Below, in pieces: positions 33,159 to 41,921 of a DNA stretch of 64,000 bases. A model generated the notes under the pieces. The model was not told the origin of the DNA, searched no databases, and worked only from the letters and a program-made list of their open reading frames with translations. The stretch is from Nocardioides sp. SYSU D00038 (GTDB lineage: Bacteria > Actinomycetota > Actinomycetes > Propionibacteriales > Nocardioidaceae): contig NZ_JAFFJT010000025.1 of assembly GCF_016924665.1 (NCBI RefSeq), positions 62,001-126,000 on the forward strand, in the 5' to 3' direction. A program made the position numbers and the translations under genes. The number at the start of each line of letters is the position of its first letter. Position 1 is the stretch's first letter.

Positions 33159-35261
33159 ATGACGACGACGGCACCACCCGAGCAGCGGTCCACCCGCCTG
33201 ACCCGCCTGGCGGCGTACTCCCAGCGCCACCACTGGACCGCCATCCTGTTGTGGGTGGTGGCCCTGGTGGCGATCACGGCCGGCTCGCAAGTGGCCGGGA
33301 GCGACTTCAGGAACGACTTCACGCTGCCCGGCACCGAATCGCAGGAGCTGCTCGACGCCTATGCCGAGCACGCACCCGAGCAGCAGGGCGACTTGGTGAC
33401 GGTGGTGGTGCAGGCGGCCGACGGCGTGGCGGCCCACCAGCAGCGGCTCGACGACCTCTGGGGCCGGCTCGGCGACCTCGACCACGTGGCCGCCGTGCAG
33501 CCGCCGGACCCCCGCGGCGGGACGGTCTCCGAGGACGGCACCCTCGGCATCGCGACGGTCGTGCTCGACGACCAGGCCGGCCTGATCGCGACCGAGGCGA
33601 AGGTCGCGATCATGGACACCGCGCTGGAGGCCGACGGCGACGGGCTGCGGGTCGAGCTCGGCGGCGACGCGATCCGCGAGGTGCAGGAGAGCGAGGCCGC
33701 GGGCGGCGCGGCCGAGGGTGCCGGGATGCTGGCGGCGCTGGTGATCCTGCTGTTCCTGTTCGGGTCGCTGCTCGCGGCGTCGTTGCCGCTGGTGACCGCG
33801 ATCCTCGCGGTGGGCACGACCTTCGGGGTGGTGACCCTGGCCAGCCACCTGGTCACGATCCCCGACTACACCGCGCCGATGCTCGTGCTGGTGGGGCTCG
33901 GCGTCGGCATCGACTACGCGCTGCTGATCTTCGCCCGCTACCGCTCCGAGCTGCTGCGCGGCGCGGACCGGCCGCGGGCCACCGCCGTCGCCCTCGACAC
34001 CGCCGGCCGGGCCGTGCTCTTCGCCGGCACCACGGTCGTCATCGCCCTCCTCGGCCTCTACACGCTCGACCTGGGCTCGCTCGAGGGTGTCGCGCTCTCG
34101 GTCTCGCTCACCGTGCTGATGACGATGCTGGCCTCGATCTCCCTGCTCCCCAGCCTGCTCACGATCCTCGGCAGCCGCCTCGAGCGCAGCGTGCGGCGCC
34201 GCGCGGCCAAGCGCACCCACGAGCCCGGCCACCGCTGGCGCCGATGGGCGGCCGCGGTGCAGCGCCGACCCTGGGCCGCGCTCGTCGGGGCCGCAGTGGT
34301 GCTCGGCGCGCTGTGCGTGCCGGCGCTCTCGATGCAGCTCGGCTTCGCCGACGCGGGCAACGACGACCCGTCGACGACCAGCCGGCAGGCCTACGACCTG
34401 GTCGCCGACGGGTTCGGTCCCGGTGCCAACGGACCGCTGGTCGTCGTCACCCGCGGTGACGAGGCGAGCGCGCGGGCGGCGTACGACGAGCTGGTGGGTA
34501 CCGACGGCGTCGCGTCGGCCACCCCGCCCCAGGCCTCCGAGGACGGCGCGATCTTCACCAGCCTGGCCTTCCCCGAGACCTCCCCCCAGGACGAGGAGAC
34601 CTCCGAGCTGGTGCGCGACCTGCGGGACACCCTGCCGGCGGAGAGCGTCGTCGGCGGGCCCACGGCGGCCGCGGTCGACTTCTCCGACGCGGTCTCCGAG
34701 CGGTTCCCGCTGTTCGTGGGCGTGGTCGTGGGGCTCTCCGCGCTGCTGCTGCTCGTGGTCTTCCGGTCGGTGGCGATCGCGGTCAAGGCGGCGGTGCTGA
34801 ACCTGCTCTCGATCGGCGCGGCGCTGGGCGTGATGGTGCTCGTCTTCCAGGACGGCCGATGGATCGCCGAGCCCGGCCCGATCGAGGCGTTCGTGCCGGT
34901 GATGACCTTCGCGATCGTGTTCGGTCTGTCGATGGACTACGAGGTCTTCCTGGTGTCGCGGATGCACGAGGAGTGGGAGCGCAGCCACGACCCGGTGCAC
35001 GCCGTGCGCGAGGGACTCGCCACCACCGGCGGGGTGATCACCGCGGCCGCGGCGATCATGATCGTGGTCTTCGGGGCGTTCGTGGCCGCACCCGACCGGA
35101 TGCTCCAGATGTTCGGGGTCGGGCTGGCGTCCGCGGTGCTCATCGACGCGCTGGTGATCCGCTGCCTGGTCGTGCCCGCCGTCCTCCAGCTGCTCGGCCG
35201 CCGGGCCTGGTGGGCGCCGCGCTGGCTGACCCGGGTCGCCCCGCGGGTGCGGGTCGACTGA
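33159..35261 (+). CDS. MMPL-family RND-type exporter
   Basis: 700 residues, twelve membrane helices in two repeats of 1+5. Loop 1 begins SDFRNDFTLPGTESQEL, the usual MMPL porter domain start. GLGVGIDYALLIFARYR in helix 4 and FGLSMDYEVFLVSRMHEEW in helix 10 contain the Asp-Tyr pairs that relay protons in MmpL3-like proteins. No long cytoplasmic C-terminal domain is present. It would export a lipid, siderophore or drug using the proton gradient. Divergent from and probably controlled by the PadR gene. Confidence 0.93.
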   Translation: MTTTAPPEQRSTRLTRLAAYSQRHHWTAILLWVVALVAITAGSQVAGSDFRNDFTLPGTESQELLDAYAEHAPEQQGDLVTVVVQAADGVAAHQQRLDDLWGRLGDLDHVAAVQPPDPRGGTVSEDGTLGIATVVLDDQAGLIATEAKVAIMDTALEADGDGLRVELGGDAIREVQESEAAGGAAEGAGMLAALVILLFLFGSLLAASLPLVTAILAVGTTFGVVTLASHLVTIPDYTAPMLVLVGLGVGIDYALLIFARYRSELLRGADRPRATAVALDTAGRAVLFAGTTVVIALLGLYTLDLGSLEGVALSVSLTVLMTMLASISLLPSLLTILGSRLERSVRRRAAKRTHEPGHRWRRWAAAVQRRPWAALVGAAVVLGALCVPALSMQLGFADAGNDDPSTTSRQAYDLVADGFGPGANGPLVVVTRGDEASARAAYDELVGTDGVASATPPQASEDGAIFTSLAFPETSPQDEETSELVRDLRDTLPAESVVGGPTAAAVDFSDAVSERFPLFVGVVVGLSALLLLVVFRSVAIAVKAAVLNLLSIGAALGVMVLVFQDGRWIAEPGPIEAFVPVMTFAIVFGLSMDYEVFLVSRMHEEWERSHDPVHAVREGLATTGGVITAAAAIMIVVFGAFVAAPDRMLQMFGVGLASAVLIDALVIRCLVVPAVLQLLGRRAWWAPRWLTRVAPRVRVD

Positions 35262-35785
35262 CCCACCTCTGGTCGAGCAGCGAGCGCCAGCGAGCGTCGT
35301 CGAGACCCCGTGCGACGGACGCCCTCCCGTCCCCACCGGAGGGCGTCCGGGTGCGCAGGTTTCGAGGCTCGCTCCCCTCGCACCTCAACCAGCGCCGGTA
35401 GCGCTGGTCGAGGTGCGAAGGCCGCCAGGCCTGAGCCTCGAGACCCGGTGGGACGACAACCCTCCGGTGGGCACGGTCGGCGTTCGGGTGCGCAGGTTTC
35501 GAGGCTCGCTCCGCTCGCACCTCAACCGGCGCCCACCGCTGGTTGAGGAACGACGAAGTCGTGTCTCGAAACCCGGTGAGACGAAAGACCTCCCGTCCCC
35601 ACCGCAGGCCGTTCGGCCGTCCGGGGTCTCGACGGACGCTCCTCGCTGGCGCTCGTCGCTGCTCGACCACCGGTGGGTGGCGCTGGTCGAGGCGCGAAGG
35701 CCGCCAGGCCTGAGCCTCGAGACCCGGTGAGACGACAACCCTCCGGTGGGAACGGTCGGCGATCGGGTGCGCCAGCGCGACTTCC
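35262..35785. repeat. Dispersed repeat block upstream of the kinase-like gene's stop
   Basis: About 520 bases without a gene. It is built from alternating copies of elements with the ends CTGGTCGAG/GGTTGAGG and CTCGAGACCC/TCTCGAAACCC: examples are near 35275-35310, 35345-35460, 35485-35580, 35620-35680 and 35685-35785. Several are in opposite orientation and share CGCTGGCGCTCG. They belong to the same family as 5.9, 40.1 and 63.2 kb. Long frames across it are compositional shadows. Confidence 0.8.
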
Positions 35786-36427
35786 TCAACCACCACCAGC
35801 GTCAGCGCTGGCCTCGGCCTGCCGCTCGACGATCAGCGACGCCTGGCGCACCAGCTCGCGCAGCCGCCACGCCGCGCGCTCGATCGCCTCGAGGGAGGAG
35901 ACGACCTCGGGAGAGAGGGGGTCGGTGCCGGCGCGGAGGAGCTCGGCGTGACCCAGCAGGGCGGCCAGCGGGGTGCGGAACTCGTGGTTGATCGTCGCCA
36001 CCAGCCGCTCCTGCAGCGCGTGCTGGCGGGCCTCGGCCCGGCGCTCGGCGGAGACGTCCTGCACCAGCACGATGGCGCCGACGACGCGACCCTGGGCGTC
36101 GGTGACCGGCCCGCCGTTGCACCGCAGGTGCACCAGCCCGCGCTCCGGCAACTCGGTGGTGATGATCGCGTTGGTGACCACCTCGCCCCGACGGGCCCTG
36201 GCCAGCGGCACCTCCTCGGGCGGCAGCGGCCGCGCCCCTGTCTCGTCGCGCAGCTGGAAGGCCTCGGTCCAGGACTCCTCGGGCAGCGGCTCGAAGGTAC
36301 GGCCGAAGAGTCCCTCGAGGCCGGGGCTGAACACGGTGAGGTTGCCCTCGGCGTCGCTGGCCGCGATGCCCACCGAGGTGTGCGCGAGCAGCGCGCGCAG
36401 CCGGAGGTCCCACATCTCCTGGTGCAC
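35786..36427 (-). CDS. PAS-HisKA protein without ATPase domain (truncated sensor kinase)
   Basis: 213 residues. A PAS domain (about 8-130: ASDAEGNLTVFSPGLEGLFG, then VGAIVLVQDVSAERRAEAR) is followed by a HisKA dimerisation helix with the phospho-accepting His in ATINHEFRTPLAALLGHAEL. The usual HATPase_c domain (N, G1, G2 boxes) is missing. The last residues, ASADAGGG and stop, are encoded by a copy of the dispersed repeat (GTTGAGG supplies TGA), suggesting that the repeat truncated a longer kinase. It could still serve as a phosphotransfer or regulatory subunit. No response regulator lies nearby. Confidence 0.75.
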   Translation of the reverse strand: MHQEMWDLRLRALLAHTSVGIAASDAEGNLTVFSPGLEGLFGRTFEPLPEESWTEAFQLRDETGARPLPPEEVPLARARRGEVVTNAIITTELPERGLVHLRCNGGPVTDAQGRVVGAIVLVQDVSAERRAEARQHALQERLVATINHEFRTPLAALLGHAELLRAGTDPLSPEVVSSLEAIERAAWRLRELVRQASLIVERQAEASADAGGG

Positions 36428-36473
36428 CGCAGCCTCCTGGGGTCCTGCGACTCGGTGCCCGACCAGCGTCCGC

Positions 36474-37427
36474 CTATCCGGCGGCCGGCCGGGAGGCCCG
36501 CGCCGCGAGCCGGCCGACGAGCTCGCGCAGCTCCGGCGGCGACTCGATCGTGAAGTCGCAGTCGACCTCGGCCAGCACCAGCACCGGCCACTGCAGGTGG
36601 TCGAGGTTCATCTCCAGCAGCACGTCGCCGTCACGGCCCGAGACCGTGCCCCAGTGACCGACCGCCCGTTCCGCCGCGGCCCGGCTGGTGTCGAGCCGCA
36701 CGCGCACGTCGTAGCGCTGCGGCCGGCTGCGGATGCCCGACTGCACGAAGGCCAGCGCGTCGCCGCCGGGGATCTCGCGCGGCCGGAACCGCTGACCGGT
36801 GGTACGCACCTCGCCGATCCGGTCGAGGCGGAAGGAGCGCCAGTCCTGGCGGTCGCGGTCGTGGGCGACGAGGTACCAGCGGCGGCCGAGGGTCACCAGC
36901 CGGTGCGGCTCGACCCGGCGCTCGGTGGGTGTCGCGCCGGGCGCGGTGTAGGTGAGGTGGACCGACTCGTCGTCGCGGCAGGCCTGGGCGAGCGTCGTGA
37001 GCACACCGGCGTCGACGGCCGGGCCGCCACCCCAGACCAGGTTGTCGGTCTGCGAGCGGAGGGCGTCGACCTTGCGCCGCAACCGCGGCGGCATCAGCCC
37101 GATCACCTTCGTGAGCGCCTGCACCGAGGTGTCCTCCATCCCGGCCACGGCACCGCCGTTCGCTGCCTGCTGGAGGCCCACGGCGATCGCGACCGCCTCC
37201 TCGTCCTCGAGCAGCAGCGGCGGCAGCGAGCCGCCGGCGCGCAGCTGGTAGCCGCCGGCGGTGCCGCGCACGGCGTCGACGGCGTAGCCGAGCTCGCGGA
37301 GCCGGTCGATGTCGCGGCGCAGGGTGCGGGGGCTGACCTCGAGGCGGTCGGAGAGCTCCCCGCCGGGCCAGTAGCGGTGGGTCTGCAGCAGCGAGAGCAG
37401 GCGCAGCATCCGGGCGCTGGTGTTCAT
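36474..37427 (-). CDS. WYL-domain transcriptional regulator (YafY type)
   Basis: 317 residues. The N-terminal helix-turn-helix MLRLLSLLQTHRYWPGGELS, LEVSPRTLRRDIDRLRELGY is the HTH_11 fold common to this group. The central and C-terminal WYL domain includes VEPHRLVTLGRRWYLVAHD and WRSFRLDRIGEVRTTGQRF. WYL proteins bind small ligands or nucleic-acid ends and often regulate a divergent transporter. Here the divergent gene is a DrrAB-type ABC exporter across 63 bases containing a perfect palindrome. Confidence 0.92.
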   Translation of the reverse strand: MNTSARMLRLLSLLQTHRYWPGGELSDRLEVSPRTLRRDIDRLRELGYAVDAVRGTAGGYQLRAGGSLPPLLLEDEEAVAIAVGLQQAANGGAVAGMEDTSVQALTKVIGLMPPRLRRKVDALRSQTDNLVWGGGPAVDAGVLTTLAQACRDDESVHLTYTAPGATPTERRVEPHRLVTLGRRWYLVAHDRDRQDWRSFRLDRIGEVRTTGQRFRPREIPGGDALAFVQSGIRSRPQRYDVRVRLDTSRAAAERAVGHWGTVSGRDGDVLLEMNLDHLQWPVLVLAEVDCDFTIESPPELRELVGRLAARASRPAAG

Positions 37428-37451
37428 GTTTCCCAGACTAGTTCTGATTGC

Positions 37452-37466
37452 GGCCAGGAACTGGCC
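37452..37466. promoter_or_regulatory. Candidate WYL-regulator operator
   Basis: A perfect palindrome GGCCAG-GAA-CTGGCC lies midway between the WYL regulator and the drrA-like gene. It is enclosed on the left by TTCTGAT and by a wider AGTTC...GAACT pair (about 37440-37462). The symmetry and divergent position make it the likely binding site of the regulator. Confidence 0.5.
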
Positions 37467-37490
37467 TAAAGGACTCCTAGCGTCGTGGTC

Positions 37491-38501
37491 ATGACCAACC
37501 ACACCACTCGCACCGGTCCGGTGATCCGCACCTCGGGGCTCACCAAGACCTTCACCCGCCACAAGAAGGAGGTCCGGGCCGTGCGCGGCCTCGACCTCGA
37601 GATCGCCGACGGCGAGCTCGTCGCCTTCCTCGGCCCCAACGGGGCCGGCAAGTCCACGACCCTGCGGATGCTGACCACCCTGGTGCCGCCGACCGCCGGC
37701 AGCGCCGAGGTGGCCGGCCACGACGTCGTTCGCCACCAGCGCGAGGTACGCCGCGCGCTGGGCTACGTCGGCCAGGGCAACGGCGCCGGCCACCAGCAGC
37801 GCGGCCGCGACGAGCTGGTCGCGCAGGCCCGGGCCCACGGGCTGGGGCGCGCCGACGCACGGCGCCGGGCCGAGGAGCTGCTGGAGGCGTTCGACCTCAC
37901 CGAGCTCGCCGACCGTCCGGTCTCCACGCTCTCGGGCGGCCAGCGACGCCGCCTCGACGTGGCGATCGGGCTGGTGCACGCGCCGCGCATCCTCTTCCTC
38001 GACGAGCCCTCCACCGGCCTGGACCCGCAGAACCGGGTGAACCTCCAGGAGCAGGTGCAGCGGCTGCACCGCGAGCTCGGCACCACGATCGTGCTCACCA
38101 CCCACTACCTCGAGGAGGCCGACGCCATCGCCGGCCGGGTCGTCGTGATCGACCACGGCGTGGTCATCGCCGACGACACCGCGGCCCGGCTGAAGTCGGC
38201 ACTGGGCGACCTGGTCTCGCTCGGGTTCGCCTCGCCCGCCCACGCGGCCGCGGCCGCCGAGCGGGCCGCCCGCATCGACGGCGCCAGCATCACGGTGAGC
38301 GGCGCCGACCTGCGGGTGCGGGTCGCCCACGGTCGCGACCTCGCGGCGTCGTACGTCGCGGACCTGGCGGCCGCCGGCACGCCGGCGACCCGGCTCGAGG
38401 TGGTCGGCCCGACCCTCGACGACGTCTTCCTCGACCTGACCGGGCGCAGCCTGCGCGAGAGCAACGAGTCCACCGACACCACCGAAGGAGCCGCGGCATG
38501 A
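37491..38501 (+). CDS. ABC transporter ATP-binding protein, daunorubicin-resistance (DrrA) type
   Basis: 336 residues from ATG 37491 (GTG 37485 possible). Walker A GPNGAGKST, signature LSGGQRRRLD, Walker B ILFLDEPSTGLD and H-loop TTHYLEEAD are intact. A DrrA-like C-terminal extension (about residues 235-325) ends with VVGPTLDDVFLDLTGRSLR, a conserved block of DrrA proteins. With the following permease it would export a hydrophobic drug. The next gene starts within its stop (ATGA). Confidence 0.93.
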   Translation: MTNHTTRTGPVIRTSGLTKTFTRHKKEVRAVRGLDLEIADGELVAFLGPNGAGKSTTLRMLTTLVPPTAGSAEVAGHDVVRHQREVRRALGYVGQGNGAGHQQRGRDELVAQARAHGLGRADARRRAEELLEAFDLTELADRPVSTLSGGQRRRLDVAIGLVHAPRILFLDEPSTGLDPQNRVNLQEQVQRLHRELGTTIVLTTHYLEEADAIAGRVVVIDHGVVIADDTAARLKSALGDLVSLGFASPAHAAAAAERAARIDGASITVSGADLRVRVAHGRDLAASYVADLAAAGTPATRLEVVGPTLDDVFLDLTGRSLRESNESTDTTEGAAA

Positions 38502-39310
38502 GCGCCGTCCTCGACACCCCGACCCGCACCACCCCCCTGTCCACCACGGTCACCTCCGAGCGGGTGCCGGGCTTCCTGGCCGACACCTGGAACGTGATGG
38601 TCCGCGAGCTGCGACCGGTGCTCCGCGAGCCCGTCTCGGTGCTGTTCGCGATGGTGCAGCCGCTGGTCTTCCTGGGCCTGTTCGCGCCGCTGCTGCCCGA
38701 GGTGCCGCACGGCTCGGCGCTGCAGTGGTTCGTCCCCGGCATCGTGGTGATGACCGCGCTGATGGGGGCGTCGATGACCGGCTCGAACCTGACCCAGGAG
38801 ATGATGACCGGCTCCCACGAGCGGCTGCTGGTCTCGCCGCTGAACCGGTCGTCGCTGCTGGTCGGGCGGGCCCTCAAGGAGGTCGTGCCGGTGCTGATGC
38901 AGGCCGCGATCATCGTGGCGGTCGTGACGCCGTTCTCCTTCGACCTCCACCTCGGGGGCGTGCTGCTGGGCTCGCTGATGGCGGCGCTGTTCGCCATCGG
39001 GCTGGGCTCGCTGAGCTTCGCGCTGGCGCTGGTGTCGAAGGGCCAGGAGTGGCTGTTCTGGACCGTGCAGCAGACGCTGATCTTCCCGGTGCTGCTGCTC
39101 GCCGGGGTGCTGCTGCCCCTCGACGGCGCGCCCGGCTGGCTCGCCACCGCCTCCGACCTCAACCCGCTCACGTACGTCGTCGAGGCCGAGCGCGCCCTGT
39201 TCGCCGGCGACTACCCCGCCGACACCGTGCTGGCCGGCTTCGCGGCCGCCGCGCTGGTGGCGGTGCTGGGCCTGGTCGTCGGGCTGCGGGCGATGCGTCG
39301 GGCCGACTGA
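38498..39310 (+). CDS. ABC-2 type permease, DrrB family
   Basis: 270 residues. After a cytoplasmic N-terminus with DTWNVMVRELRPVLREP there are six membrane helices; PLVFLGLFAPLLPEV and GSNLTQEMMTGSHERLLVSP are typical of ABC-2 permeases, and LDGAPGWLATASDLNPLTYV is the conserved loop before the last helix. It forms the channel with the DrrA-like ATPase, four-base overlap. Divergent WYL regulator upstream. Confidence 0.92.
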   Translation: MSAVLDTPTRTTPLSTTVTSERVPGFLADTWNVMVRELRPVLREPVSVLFAMVQPLVFLGLFAPLLPEVPHGSALQWFVPGIVVMTALMGASMTGSNLTQEMMTGSHERLLVSPLNRSSLLVGRALKEVVPVLMQAAIIVAVVTPFSFDLHLGGVLLGSLMAALFAIGLGSLSFALALVSKGQEWLFWTVQQTLIFPVLLLAGVLLPLDGAPGWLATASDLNPLTYVVEAERALFAGDYPADTVLAGFAAAALVAVLGLVVGLRAMRRAD

Positions 39311-39347
39311 GCCGACGGGGGGACCGGGACGCCCTAGGCTGCCGCTC

Positions 39348-40082
39348 GTGAACCCGGACCTGCACGAACCGCTCGAGGCGGGACCGGTCCGCGACACGGT
39401 GACCCAGCTGCGCAGCCGGATCGTGGCCCGGTTCCCCCACCGCGGCCTGCCCAAGGTCGCCGGCGACCTGCTCATCCTCATCGACGAGGTGGAGTCGAGC
39501 GCGACCCTCATCAACCGCCGCATCCAGCTGGCCCGCCTGGCCTCGCGGGCGCTGATGGTGCTGATCCTGGCCGGGACCCTGCTGGCCCTGGCGCTGGCCG
39601 TGCGCGACGCCGCCCGCGCCGTGGTCGACGGCCAGTTCGACAGCTCGCTCGACCTGCTCCCGCTGGTGGAGACCGCGATCAACGACATCGTCTTCGCCGG
39701 GATCGCGGTCTTCTTCCTGTGGTCGTTTCCCGAGCGGATCCAGCGCGGCCAGCTGCTCAACCTGCTCCACCAGCTGCGCTCGACCGCCCACATCATCGAC
39801 ATGCACCAGCTCACCAAGGACCCCGAGCAGCTCAAGCCGACGTTCGTGCCCACCGAGGCGAGCGTCCCGCTCGACCTCGACCGCGACCAGATGGAGCGCT
39901 ACCTCGACTACTGCTCCGAGCTGCTCAGCCTGGTCGGCAAGACCGCCGCGCTCTGCGCCGAGGAATCGCGCGACAACGTCATCCTCGACACCGTCGCCCG
40001 CATCGAGACCCTCACCGCCGGCATGTCCCGCAAGATCTGGCAGAAGATCTCGACCCTGCCCGCCCCGGTGGTGGACGGGTAG
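39348..40082 (+). CDS. Membrane protein of unknown function
   Basis: 244 residues from GTG 39348. An N-terminal helical region (GPVRDTVTQLRSRIV, KVAGDLLILIDEVESSATLI) precedes two hydrophobic helices (RALMVLILAGTLLALALAV and IVFAGIAVFFLWSFPERI), and a long C-terminal helical region is rich in Leu, Gln and charged residues (RGQLLNLLHQLRSTAHIIDM, YLDYCSELLSLVGKTAALCA). Both ends are probably cytoplasmic. I do not recognise a family. It begins 37 bases after the DrrB gene and could be part of that operon. Confidence 0.65.
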   Translation: MNPDLHEPLEAGPVRDTVTQLRSRIVARFPHRGLPKVAGDLLILIDEVESSATLINRRIQLARLASRALMVLILAGTLLALALAVRDAARAVVDGQFDSSLDLLPLVETAINDIVFAGIAVFFLWSFPERIQRGQLLNLLHQLRSTAHIIDMHQLTKDPEQLKPTFVPTEASVPLDLDRDQMERYLDYCSELLSLVGKTAALCAEESRDNVILDTVARIETLTAGMSRKIWQKISTLPAPVVDG

Positions 40083-40560
40083 CAGCTCCCCGCCGCTGGT
40101 TGAGGAAGGACGAAGTCCTGTCTCGAAACCCGGCGAGAAGCAAGCCCTCCCGCAACCACCGTGGGCAGCCCCGGTTTCGCCGACCCGGCGTCAATCAACG
40201 ACGGCTCGGCGCACCGCGACGACAACAAGCGCCGGCTCGGCGATACCTGCGCCCGCACCCGGTAGGGGCGGAGTGCGCTCAGGTGCGGAGCTTCGAGACA
40301 GTCGCCAGCGCGACTTCCTCAACCACCGCTGGTTGAGGAAGGACGAAGTCCTGTCTCGAAACCCGGCGAGAAGCAAGCCCTCCCGCAACCACCGTGGGCA
40401 GCCCCGGCTTCGCCGACCCGGCGTCAATCAACGACGGCTCGACGCACCGCGACGACAACAAGCGCTGGCTCGGCGATACCTGCACCCGCACCCGGTCGGG
40501 GCGGAGTGCGGTCGGGTGCGGGGGTTTCGAGACAGTCGCCAGCGCGACTTCCTCAACCAG
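40083..40560. repeat. 233-bp direct duplication made of dispersed repeats
   Basis: The segment starting CGCTGGTTGAGGAAGGACG at 40094 recurs at 40327, offset 233 bases, and the two copies are nearly identical over about 180 bases including CGACCCGGCGTCAATCAACG and AAGCGC-x-GGCTCGGCGATAC. Differences are single substitutions. A shorter inverted element (AGTCGCCAGCGCGACTTCC) ends each copy. No gene is seen. The duplication is recent by its identity. Confidence 0.85.
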
Positions 40561-40589
40561 CGACGGGCGCTCCCCGACCCCGGCGCCGG

Positions 40590-41423
40590 CTAGGCGATGC
40601 CCTCGAGGATCCGCAGCTGGGCCTGCCAGGCGTCGGAGGCGCGGTCGATGACGGACATGTGGTCGCCCGGCACCTCCACGAGCTCGGCCGACCCATCGGC
40701 GGCGGCGACGTACGACCTCGACTGCGAGATCGGTACGACGTCGTCGTCGGTGCCGTGCACGCACCAGACCGGCACGTCGAGCGGCGCCTGCCGGACGGGG
40801 TCGAGCAGGGCGTCGGCGGGGCCGGGCGGGTGGCCGAGGAACGCCTCGACCGCGCCGCCGCCGAGACCGGCCTCGTGGGCGGCACCGAGGTCGAGCACGC
40901 CGGCCTGGGAGACCACGTGGGTGACCTCGACCCCGCCGGCCCACCGGTCGGAGCGGGTCCGCGACGCGGCCCAGGTGGCGAGGTGCCCGCCGGCGGAGTG
41001 GCCGAGGGTGACGACGGTGTCGAGGGGCACGTCGAGATTGGCGAGCCGGTCGATGCCCGCGGCCACGTCGTCGAACGTCGTCGAGGCGCCGCCGCCGTTG
41101 CCGACCCGGCGGTACTCCAGGTTCCAGGCCGCCCAACCGAGCGCGACGAGCTCGACCGCGAGGGGCGAGCCGAGGGAGAGGTCGTACTCCGCCTTCCAGA
41201 ACCCGCCGTGCACGACCACCACCACCCCCCGGGGCGGACCGTCGGGCAGGCGGAGCTCGCCGAACTGGCTGGGGTCGTCGCCGTAGGCGATCCGCCCCTC
41301 GCCGGACTGGTCCTGACGTCTGCGCACAGCAGGATCATCCCCGCAGCCCGCCGCCGCGAGGGCGGCGACACCCAGCACGGGCAGGCCCAGCACGGTCCGA
41401 CGCTGCACGGTGCGACGCTGCAC
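40590..41423 (-). CDS. Exported alpha/beta-hydrolase (esterase), probable lipoprotein
   Basis: 277 residues from GTG 41423. The N terminus RRTVLGLPVLGVAALAAAGC has a twin arginine and a lipobox (AAAGC), so a lipidated exported enzyme is likely. The hydrolase fold shows the oxyanion loop HGGFW, nucleophile Ser in GHSAGG, an Asp (probably in GTDDDVV) and the His in GDHMSVID. It resembles alpha/beta hydrolases of the kynurenine formamidase/BD-FAE group. Substrate unknown. Transcribed toward the duplicated repeats. Confidence 0.88.
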   Translation of the reverse strand: MQRRTVQRRTVLGLPVLGVAALAAAGCGDDPAVRRRQDQSGEGRIAYGDDPSQFGELRLPDGPPRGVVVVVHGGFWKAEYDLSLGSPLAVELVALGWAAWNLEYRRVGNGGGASTTFDDVAAGIDRLANLDVPLDTVVTLGHSAGGHLATWAASRTRSDRWAGGVEVTHVVSQAGVLDLGAAHEAGLGGGAVEAFLGHPPGPADALLDPVRQAPLDVPVWCVHGTDDDVVPISQSRSYVAAADGSAELVEVPGDHMSVIDRASDAWQAQLRILEGIA

Positions 41424-41477
41424 GACTCCTCCTCGAACGGTCGGGGAGGGTTCGGAGCCGGCGAGGAGACGGATGGG

Positions 41478-41900
41478 TCAGTCGAACCGGCCCTGCCGAC
41501 CGCGCTTGGTCTCGCCGCGCCGCTTCTTCTCCGCGATCCGCCGCTCCTGGGAGCCCCGGGTCGGCCGGGTCGGGCGCCGGCGCGGCGGCGGCGGGGCCGC
41601 GGCCTCGCGCAGCAGCTGGGCCAGCCGCTCGCGGGCGGCGCGACGGTTGGCGAGCTGGGTGCGGTGCTCCGAGGCGGTGACGGTCACGACGCCGTCGACC
41701 AGTCGGCCGGCGAGCCGGGTGAGCAGGCGGGCCCGCAGGTGCTCCGGTACCGACGGCGACCGGGCCAGGTCGAAGGCCAGCTCGACCCGGCTGTCGGTGG
41801 TGTTGACGCCCTGGCCGCCGGGGCCCGACGACCGGGAGAAGCGCTCGACCAGCTCGCCGTCCGGGACGGTCAGCGAGCCGGTGACGACGAGGTCCTCCAC
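41478..41900 (-). CDS. arfB: Alternative ribosome-rescue factor ArfB (YaeJ)
   Basis: 140 residues. The catalytic GGQ at 28-30 is within RSSGPGGQGVNTTDSRVEL, as in release-factor domain 3. The C-terminal tail RGSQERRIAEKKRRGETKR is basic and unstructured, as in ArfB, where it enters the empty mRNA channel of stalled ribosomes. It hydrolyses peptidyl-tRNA on non-stop complexes. It follows purL on the same strand, 21 bases after it, so may be co-transcribed. Confidence 0.95.
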   Translation of the reverse strand: MEDLVVTGSLTVPDGELVERFSRSSGPGGQGVNTTDSRVELAFDLARSPSVPEHLRARLLTRLAGRLVDGVVTVTASEHRTQLANRRAARERLAQLLREAAAPPPPRRRPTRPTRGSQERRIAEKKRRGETKRGRQGRFD

Positions 41901-41921
41901 CCGACCATTGTGGGCCCGAGG

